Shown piece by piece: positions 6,118 through 10,797 of a DNA stretch of 10,797 nt. The notes beneath the pieces were generated by a model. The model made no database searches. It was not told where the DNA came from and saw only the letters and a list, made by a program, of their open reading frames with translations. Both the position numbers and the translations under genes were made by a program. The DNA is taken from the NCBI GenBank assembly GCA_005879205.1, contig VBLD01000018.1, forward strand, positions 1 through 10,797, written 5' to 3'. The first letter of the stretch is position 1, and each line of letters opens with the position of its first letter. The stretch is from Deltaproteobacteria bacterium (GTDB lineage Bacteria > Desulfobacterota > Binatia > DP-6).

Positions 6118-8885
6118 GAGACCACGGCCGCGCACCGGGCGCAGATCTCCGGATGGTCCGGATTAACTCCCAGCGCGCGCATGTTCCAGCAGCGCGCGCA
6201 CTTGCGACCCGCCGCACGCTCCACGCGGACGCGGAGCCCGGGAACGACCGGGCTCTCGGGGGCAGCGGCTCCGTCGCCCAGCACGACCGCGCCGACGAGG
6301 AACAGATCGGGCAGCTCCGCGACGTGCTCGGCGAGCAGCGCCGCCAGGCCGCCGGCGCCGTCGGCCAGGCCGAGCCCGATGGAGGCCTCCAGCGACTGCT
6401 TCACGAGCCCTGCCTGGCGGGCCTCCTCGATCGCCTTGGTGACCGCGCCGCGCACCGCGAGCAGCCGCTCGAAGCGGGACGCCAGCGCCGGGTCGTGCCA
6501 CGCTTCCGGCACCGCGGGGAGACCCGCGAGGAACACGCTCTCGGGCCGCCCGCGGCCCGGCACGTGCGCCCAGACGTCCTCGGCCGTGAAGGAGAGGACC
6601 GGCGCCATCAGCCGCACGAGCACGTCGACGATCGCGTGGAGGGTGGTCTGCACGGCGCGCCGCTCGGCCCCGTCGGCACGCTCGCAGTAGAGCCGGTCCT
6701 TCCGTACGTCGAGGTAGAAGGCGCTCAGATCGACGCTGCAGAAGTTGTTGAGCGCGTGGTAGATGACGTGGAACTCGTAGGCCTCGTAGGCAGCCCGGCA
6801 CCGCTCGGCCAGCGCCCGCGTCTGGTTGAGCGCCCAGCGCTCGAGCGCCGGCAGGCGGTCGAGCGGCACGGCGTCGCGCGCGGGGTCGAAATCGTAGAGG
6901 TTGGCGAGGAGAAAACGCGCCGTGTTACGGATGCGCCGGTAGGCCTCGACGAGCTGGCCGAGGATCTCCTCCGAGATGCGTACGTCCTCGCGGTAGTCCT
7001 CGGCCGCCACCCAGAGACGCAGCAGCTCGGCCCCGTGGCGCTGGATGACCTCCTCCGGCGCGATGACGTTGCGCAGCGACTTCGACATCTTGCGGCCGGC
7101 GCCGTCGAGCGTGAAGCCGTGCGTCAGCACGGTGTCGTACGGGGCCTTGCCCTCGAGCGCGACGCCGGTCAGGAGCGCGCTGTGGAACCATCCCCGATGC
7201 TGGTCGCTGCCCTCGAGGTACATGTCGGCGCGGCCGAGCTGCGGGTGGCGCTCGACGACCGTCCGCCAGCTGACGCCCGAGTCGAACCAGACGTCGAGGA
7301 TGTCGTCCTCGCGCCGAAACGCCTCACCGCCGCAGTCGGCGCAGCGCGTTCCGGGCGGCACCAGCTCCGCCACCGGGCGCCGGAACCAGGCGTCGGCGCC
7401 TTCCTGTTCGAAGATGGCCGCCACGTGCGTGCAGAGCGCCTCGCTGACCAGCGGCGCGGCGCACCGCTCGCAGTAGAGGGCGACGATCGGCACGCCCCAG
7501 GCGCGCTGGCGGGACAGGCACCAGTCGGGCCGGGTGGCGATCATGTTGGCGATGCGCTCGCGTCCCCACGGCGGGATCCAGCGGACGCGCTCGATCTCCG
7601 CCAGCGCGCGCCGGCGCAGCTCCCCGCGCTCCATGCCGATGAACCACTGTTCCGTCGCCCGGAAGATGATCGGCTTCTTGCACCGCCAGCAGTGGGGATA
7701 GCTGTGCACGAAACGCTCCGAGGCGAGGAGCGCACCCACCTGCCGGAGGTGCTCGACGATGCGCGCGTCGGCGTCGAACACCGAGAGGCCCGCCCACTCC
7801 GGTACCTCGGCGGTGAAGCGCCCGCGGGCGTCGACCGGCGCCAGCACGTCGAGGCCGTAGCGGAGGCCGGTCTCGTAGTCCTCCTGTCCGTGTCCCGGGG
7901 CGGTGTGCACGAGCCCGGTCCCGCTCTCGAGCGTCACGTACTCGGCGAGGACGACCGGGACCTCGCGCGGCAGCCAGGGGTGCCGGCAGCGGCTCCCCTC
8001 GAGGTCGCGACCGTGGCAGCGGGCGACCACGGGCGGCGTCTCGCTGGCGCCGAGCGCCTGCGCCACCACGGCGGCACGCGCCGCGGCGACCACCAGCGTC
8101 CGGCCGCCGCACTCGATCGCGACGTACTCGTGGTCGGGATGGACGGCCACCGCGAGGCTCGCCGGCAGCGTCCACGGCGTGGTCGTCCAGACGGCGGCGG
8201 CCGGCGCCCGAAGCCCGGCGAGCGGCGCCGGCAGCGGCGCGACGAACGGATAGGCGACGTAGACCGACGGCGAGCTCACGTCGGCGTACTCGACCTCGGC
8301 CTCGGCCAGCGCCGTCGCGCACGAGGGACACCAGTGAACCGGCTTCTTCCCCCGGTAGGGGAGGCCGAGGGCGATGCAGCGCCCGAGGACACGGACCTCC
8401 TCCGCCTCGTACGACGGGTCCATCGTGAGGTACGGATGCTCCCAGTCCCCCAGGATGCCGAGCCGCTCGAACTCGGCGCGCTGGACGGCAACGTAGCGCT
8501 CGGCGTAGGCGCGGCAGCGCTCGCGGATCTCGAGCATGGAGCGCCCGCCCTTGCGGCCCGCTTCGCGTTCGACCTCGAGCTCGATCGGCAGGCCGTGGCA
8601 GTCCCACCCGGGTACGTAGGGCGCGAAGCACCCGCGCATCGCGTGATGCTTCACGATGACGTCCTTCAGCACCTTGTTGAGCGTGTGGCCGATGTGGATG
8701 TGGCCATTGGCGTACGGGGGGCCGTCGTGCAGCACGAAGCGCCGGCCGCCGGCATTCTTCTCGAGGAGCTTTTCGTAGAGCCGCATCTCGGCCCAGCGCC
8801 GGAGGATCTCCGGCTCGCGCCGGGCGAGGTTGGCGCGCATCGGGAACTCCGTGCGCGGCAGGTTGAGCGTCTCCCGGTAGTCCAT
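6114..8885 (-). CDS. ileS: Isoleucyl-tRNA synthetase
   Basis: 923 residues, close to the ~940 of E. coli IleS. A cytosolic class I aminoacyl-tRNA synthetase that charges tRNA-Ile. Landmarks in order: HIGH at 64-67 (in GHIHIGH), the CP1 editing domain with TTTPWTLP (~234-241) and GHGQEDYETG (~331-340), LDVWFDSGVSW (~530-540), GSDQHRGWFHS (~559-569) and KMSKS at 599-603, then the helical anticodon-binding domain. The C terminus has a zinc-finger pair CARC (896-899) and CARC (915-918), typical of the bacterial IleS1 type rather than the mupirocin-resistant IleS2 type. All key residues are intact. The ATG at 8885 has no Shine-Dalgarno but follows a strong promoter giving a leader of only about 8 nt, which leaves no room for a T-box. 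It lies 47 nt after the LLM oxidoreductase gene and overlaps lspA by 4 nt. Confidence 0.98.
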   Translation of the reverse strand: MDYRETLNLPRTEFPMRANLARREPEILRRWAEMRLYEKLLEKNAGGRRFVLHDGPPYANGHIHIGHTLNKVLKDVIVKHHAMRGCFAPYVPGWDCHGLPIELEVEREAGRKGGRSMLEIRERCRAYAERYVAVQRAEFERLGILGDWEHPYLTMDPSYEAEEVRVLGRCIALGLPYRGKKPVHWCPSCATALAEAEVEYADVSSPSVYVAYPFVAPLPAPLAGLRAPAAAVWTTTPWTLPASLAVAVHPDHEYVAIECGGRTLVVAAARAAVVAQALGASETPPVVARCHGRDLEGSRCRHPWLPREVPVVLAEYVTLESGTGLVHTAPGHGQEDYETGLRYGLDVLAPVDARGRFTAEVPEWAGLSVFDADARIVEHLRQVGALLASERFVHSYPHCWRCKKPIIFRATEQWFIGMERGELRRRALAEIERVRWIPPWGRERIANMIATRPDWCLSRQRAWGVPIVALYCERCAAPLVSEALCTHVAAIFEQEGADAWFRRPVAELVPPGTRCADCGGEAFRREDDILDVWFDSGVSWRTVVERHPQLGRADMYLEGSDQHRGWFHSALLTGVALEGKAPYDTVLTHGFTLDGAGRKMSKSLRNVIAPEEVIQRHGAELLRLWVAAEDYREDVRISEEILGQLVEAYRRIRNTARFLLANLYDFDPARDAVPLDRLPALERWALNQTRALAERCRAAYEAYEFHVIYHALNNFCSVDLSAFYLDVRKDRLYCERADGAERRAVQTTLHAIVDVLVRLMAPVLSFTAEDVWAHVPGRGRPESVFLAGLPAVPEAWHDPALASRFERLLAVRGAVTKAIEEARQAGLVKQSLEASIGLGLADGAGGLAALLAEHVAELPDLFLVGAVVLGDGAAAPESPVVPGLRVRVERAAGRKCARCWNMRALGVNPDHPEICARCAAVVS

Positions 8886-8899
8886 CGCGGCGGACGGCC

Positions 8900-8928
8900 A
8901 CGGTAGCAGCGGCCTGGCGCCCTTTCAA
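8900..8928 (-). promoter_or_regulatory. Sigma70-like promoter of ileS
   Basis: On the minus strand: TTGAAA (8928-8923), 17-nt spacer, TACCGT (8905-8900), with TGC just before the -10 as in an extended -10. This is the best match to consensus in the window. It sits directly after the stop codon of the upstream oxidoreductase gene, so ileS-lspA can be transcribed on its own. The predicted start site is about 8 nt before the ATG. Confidence 0.6.
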
Positions 8929-8932
8929 AGGC

Positions 8933-9880
8933 TCAGCGCGGCGCGAAGGCCGCGAGCGCGCGCGCCACCGCCGCGGCGCGCGGCTCGCCGACCGGATTGG
9001 GGAACACGATGGTGAGCGTTGCGCCGGCGGCGCGGTAGGCGGCGAGGCGCTCGCGGCAGCGCGGGGCGTCCCCCACCAGCGTGACCGCATCGGCCAGCGC
9101 ATCGCTCACCGCGCGCTCCGCGGCGGCGACGTCGCGCCGCGCCCACGCGGCGCGGATGGCCTCCACCTCGGCGGCGAACCCGCTCCGGGCGAGCATGTTC
9201 CCGTAGAACGGGAGGTTGGCGTAGCGCGCGAGCATGCGTCGCGCCTCGTGCAGCGCGGCCCCGGCGTCGTCGGCGAGATAGCAGGTGGTGAAGTGACAGA
9301 CCTCGAGCGCCGCTCCGTCGCGGCCCGCGCGGGCGGCGCCGCGGCGGAGCGCGGCGAGGGCCTGCGGATAGCGCGCCACCGGGAAGAGGTTGAACATGAC
9401 GCCGTCGGCGAGCTCGCCCGCGACCTCGATCATGCGGAGCGCGAGCGCGGCGGCGAGCACCCGCGGCGGCACGGCGGGTCGCGGCTGGGTCGGCCCCTTC
9501 GTCCACGCCGTGCGGAGCGTGCCGATCACGGAGCGCATGGTGGCGACGGGATCGCTCATGTCGATGCCGAGCGGCTCGTTGACGGCCCGGTGGCCGACGC
9601 CCACGCCGAGCAGGAACCGACCGCCCGAGAACTCCTGCACCGCCGCGGCCTCGGCCGCGAGCAGCGTCGGCTGGCGGAGATAGACGTTGGTCACGCCCGT
9701 CCCGACGCGAAGCCGGTTGGTCGCGAGCGCGACGGCCCCGGCGTAGGCGAGCGAGTCGCAGTACGACTCGGGGATGAAGACCGCCTCGTAGCCGCGCGCC
9801 TCGGCGTCCCGCGACCAGGCGACGATGTCGCGCGGCGAGGCATCGCGCAGCGGCGAGAATGCGAGGGCGATCCGTTCCAT
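8933..9880 (-). CDS. LLM-class (luciferase-like) flavin-dependent oxidoreductase
   Basis: 315 residues, an ordinary length for a luciferase-like monooxygenase family TIM barrel. Visible family features: the N-terminal strand MERIALAFSP followed by EARGYEAVFIPE (first barrel unit), VGTGVTNVYLRQPTLLAAEAAA (~59-80), and GGRFLLGVGVGH (86-97), the characteristic G-R-F-x-L-G-x-G-x-G stretch. Members use FMN or coenzyme F420. The F420-linked subgroup (methylene-H4MPT reductase-like, dehydrogenases) is plausible from overall resemblance, but cofactor and substrate cannot be read here. No signal peptide or membrane segment. The ATG at 9880 has no Shine-Dalgarno; a TATTGA hexamer ends 6 nt before it. 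It is followed 47 nt later by ileS on the same strand and is divergent from the 73-aa ORF. A functional tie to ileS is not evident. Confidence 0.88.
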   Translation of the reverse strand: MERIALAFSPLRDASPRDIVAWSRDAEARGYEAVFIPESYCDSLAYAGAVALATNRLRVGTGVTNVYLRQPTLLAAEAAAVQEFSGGRFLLGVGVGHRAVNEPLGIDMSDPVATMRSVIGTLRTAWTKGPTQPRPAVPPRVLAAALALRMIEVAGELADGVMFNLFPVARYPQALAALRRGAARAGRDGAALEVCHFTTCYLADDAGAALHEARRMLARYANLPFYGNMLARSGFAAEVEAIRAAWARRDVAAAERAVSDALADAVTLVGDAPRCRERLAAYRAAGATLTIVFPNPVGEPRAAAVARALAAFAPR

Positions 9881-9886
9881 CGGGAC

Positions 9887-9892
9887 TCAATA
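9887..9892 (-). promoter_or_regulatory. Candidate -10 hexamer before the LLM gene
   Basis: TATTGA on the minus strand, ending 6 nt before the ATG at 9880. It lies in an AT-richer patch of an otherwise GC-rich gap. No convincing -35 at 17 nt (TCCCTG). A shifted reading, TCTATT ending 8 nt before the ATG, is equally possible. Confidence 0.25.
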
Positions 9893-9926
9893 GATCAGCC
9901 GGGCGGGTCCAGGGAAGCCGAGGCGG

Positions 9927-9955
9927 TTGCCCGGTGCGAGCCCGTGCGCTAGGTC
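9927..9955 (+). promoter_or_regulatory. Sigma70-like promoter of the 73-aa ORF, predicted leaderless
   Basis: TTGCCC (9927-9932), 17-nt spacer, TAGGTC (9950-9955), ending 6 nt before the ATG at 9962. The geometry is identical to the mrp promoter. An AGG at 9951-9953 could instead act as a weak ribosome binding site at 8 nt. Confidence 0.45.
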
Positions 9956-9961
9956 GAAGAG

Positions 9962-10183
9962 ATGGCGAAGCGCATGCTCCTCCACTTCGGGAAGGCCGGC
10001 TTTCCCGCCTACGAGTGCGCCGACGAGCAGGGCATGCCGCAGCCGTGCGCGCTCGGGCAGCCGTGGGTCAACCCGGACACGCTCCGGACGCTCGCGAAGC
10101 TCCGCATCCCGCGCACCGACCCGTGGGGCCGCCCGCTCCCCGGCGAGCCGGAGGACGACCCGCAGCTCGCGCGCATGCGCTGA
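9962..10183 (+). CDS. Small protein of unknown function, 73 aa
   Basis: I do not recognise a family. The protein starts MAKRMLLHFGKAGFPAYECAD, has two cysteines (in YECAD and QPCAL), many prolines, and a PWVNPDTLRTLAKLRIPRTDPWGRPL stretch in its second half. There is no membrane segment or signal peptide and it is too proline-rich for a simple helical bundle. Evidence that it is real: a TTG-N17-TA promoter whose -10 ends 6 nt before the ATG, a start in the gap divergent from the LLM gene, and a peptide that lacks the arginine/alanine-run look of out-of-frame shadows in this GC-rich DNA. It lies just upstream of a toxin-gene remnant, but it does not look like a MazE/AbrB antitoxin. Confidence 0.6.
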   Translation: MAKRMLLHFGKAGFPAYECADEQGMPQPCALGQPWVNPDTLRTLAKLRIPRTDPWGRPLPGEPEDDPQLARMR

Positions 10184-10200
10184 GCACCTGTCGCGCGGTC

Positions 10201-10353
10201 GGTGCGCCGGCGGAGCTTGCGAAGGAGTCAGTTGCCAACGTCTCCGAGATCGTGACGTTGGACAAGACGGATTTGACCGAGCGGACCGGGAAGCTGCCAA
10301 GGGCCAAGCTCGAGCTGGTACTTTCGGGGCTCGATGTCGTCCTTGGACGCTGA
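10201..10353 (+). pseudogene. C-terminal remnant of a MazF/PemK-type toxin gene
   Basis: Read from 10201, the frame gives GAPAELAKESVANVSEIVTL followed by DKTDLTERTGKLPRAKLELV and LSGLDVVLGR, then TGA. This matches the well-conserved C-terminal third of MazF/PemK ribonuclease toxins (GLPKES-V-NVSQIVTLDK...L-ERIGRLP...GL..VLGL). Only about 50 of the usual ~110 residues are present. The N-terminal barrel with the catalytic part is missing, and the same frame upstream, although open, does not resemble MazF. There is no start codon, ribosome site or promoter at the point where the match begins. No antitoxin gene is seen beside it. It is most likely a decayed toxin-antitoxin locus cut by deletion or recombination near 10184-10201. 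The base composition is slightly less GC-biased than in its neighbours, in line with acquired DNA. Confidence 0.75.
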
Positions 10354-10408
10354 GGACCGCCACATGGGGTCTACGGGACGCCGGGCGTGGTGCGTCCTGA
10401 ACGTTCCG

Positions 10409-10417
10409 TGCTAACGT
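10409..10417 (+). promoter_or_regulatory. Extended -10 element before the Uma2-family gene
   Basis: TGC-TAACGT, ending 7 nt before the ATG at 10425; TAACGT fits TANNNT. The -35 position is poor (GGTGCG). No Shine-Dalgarno is visible. A short inverted repeat, GGACGC (10376-10381) and GCGTCC (10392-10397), covers the -35 region and could be an operator. Confidence 0.4.
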
Positions 10418-10424
10418 CACGCCG

Positions 10425-10797
10425 ATGAGCGATCGGTCGGCGGTCAGCTCGACCTCCATGAAGGGCGATCTCAGCCTCGAGCAGTGGGCAGCGTTGCCGG
10501 ACGACGAGCCCGGCGAACTGGTGGACGGGCGGTTGGAGGAGGAGGAGATGCCGGACTTCGTCCACGAGCTGATCGTGACCTGGCTCGCCCACGCCTTCCG
10601 TTCGTGGCTGGCCGGACGAGGAGGCTTCGTCGGTGGCTCGGAGGCGAAGTTTGCCGTGGCTCCGCGGCGCGGGCGGAAGCCCGACCTGAGCGTCTACTTG
10701 CCAGGCGGGGGACGGCCGCCGCGCCGTGGCCTGGTTCGCCTGCCGCCCGACATCGTGGTCGAGGTGCTTTCGCCGAGGCCAGCCGACGTACGCCGCG
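10425..10797 (+). CDS. Uma2-family (DUF820) putative endonuclease, N-terminal part (3' end outside window)
   Basis: The frame stays open to the end of the window, giving 124 residues of a family usually ~180-200 long. Family landmarks: LSLEQWAALPDDEPGELVDG near 16-35 (the ELVDG strand), His47 after the first helix, KPDLSVYL (85-92) and PDIVVEVLSP (108-117). These last two correspond to the PD and E-x-(L/V)-SP elements of the PD-(D/E)xK-like nuclease core proposed for Uma2 proteins. Many Uma2 proteins occur in multicopy families in cyanobacteria, Chloroflexota and deltaproteobacterial lineages; their physiological role is poorly known. An internal ATG at residue 12 (10458) is an alternative start. 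The 10425 start fits the promoter element. It follows the MazF-type remnant by 71 bp on the same strand. Confidence 0.88.
   Translation, partial: MSDRSAVSSTSMKGDLSLEQWAALPDDEPGELVDGRLEEEEMPDFVHELIVTWLAHAFRSWLAGRGGFVGGSEAKFAVAPRRGRKPDLSVYLPGGGRPPRRGLVRLPPDIVVEVLSPRPADVRR

Noticed and set aside
6153..8906. A ~917-codon open frame on the plus strand, antisense to ileS
   Set aside because: It mirrors ileS in a stop-poor GC-rich sequence; its translation is Arg/Ala/Gly/His-rich with no family features.
8886..8932. T-box riboswitch before ileS
   Set aside because: The gap is 47 nt and the promoter leaves a leader of about 8 nt, far too short for a T-box.
10184..10205. GCACC...GGTGC hairpin after the 73-aa ORF
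   Set aside because: Only a 5-bp stem with a 12-nt loop and no T-tract; likely chance.
9962..10353. Intact toxin-antitoxin pair (73-aa ORF plus MazF)
   Set aside because: The small protein lacks an AbrB/MazE-like fold signature and the toxin keeps only its C-terminal third.

Overview
This is a very GC-rich bacterial chromosome segment with strong G/C third-position bias. The gene content (a ferritin-like diiron protein, an LLM-class flavin oxidoreductase, the classic ileS-lspA pair, a Uma2-family nuclease) fits a deltaproteobacterial-type or Binatota/Rokubacteria-like soil or sediment lineage. That placement is a guess from gene content and composition, not a measurement. Most of the window is core housekeeping DNA; only the right end looks accessory.

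Layout. (1) 1-1322, plus strand: the 3' end of a ferritin-like diiron protein runs by a 4-nt overlap into a multi-pass membrane protein of the flippase/LPG-synthase-TM type, which appears to begin at a CTG codon. (2) 1258-4209, minus strand: a compact run of an XRE-type HTH protein, a soluble GAF histidine kinase (1-nt gap), an Smr-domain protein and a CDP-alcohol phosphatidyltransferase. The last gene overlaps the membrane-protein gene tail to tail by 65 bp. (3) 4381-5460, plus strand: an Mrp/ApbC-type Fe-S carrier ATPase, divergent from the HTH gene. (4) 5470-5605: a perfect 28-bp inverted repeat filling the gap between convergent mrp and lspA. (5) 5614-9880, minus strand: an LLM flavin oxidoreductase, ileS and lspA; ileS has its own good promoter. 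(6) 9962-10797, plus strand: an unrecognised 73-aa ORF, the C-terminal remnant of a MazF/PemK-type toxin, and the 5' part of a Uma2-family endonuclease gene.

How the genes work together. IleS and LspA are a standard housekeeping pair (isoleucyl-tRNA charging, lipoprotein signal-peptide removal). The HTH-kinase pair looks like a small regulatory unit with no response regulator inside the window. The phosphatidyltransferase and the membrane protein both concern membrane lipids but lie on opposite strands.

Two structural signals stand out. One is the long inverted repeat at 5470-5605. The other is a recurring promoter layout in which a TA-initiated -10-like hexamer ends 6-7 nt before the start codon of several first-in-operon genes that lack a Shine-Dalgarno sequence. 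That spacing predicts leaderless transcripts. No CRISPR array, tRNA, rRNA, intact mobile element or complete new multi-gene system was found.
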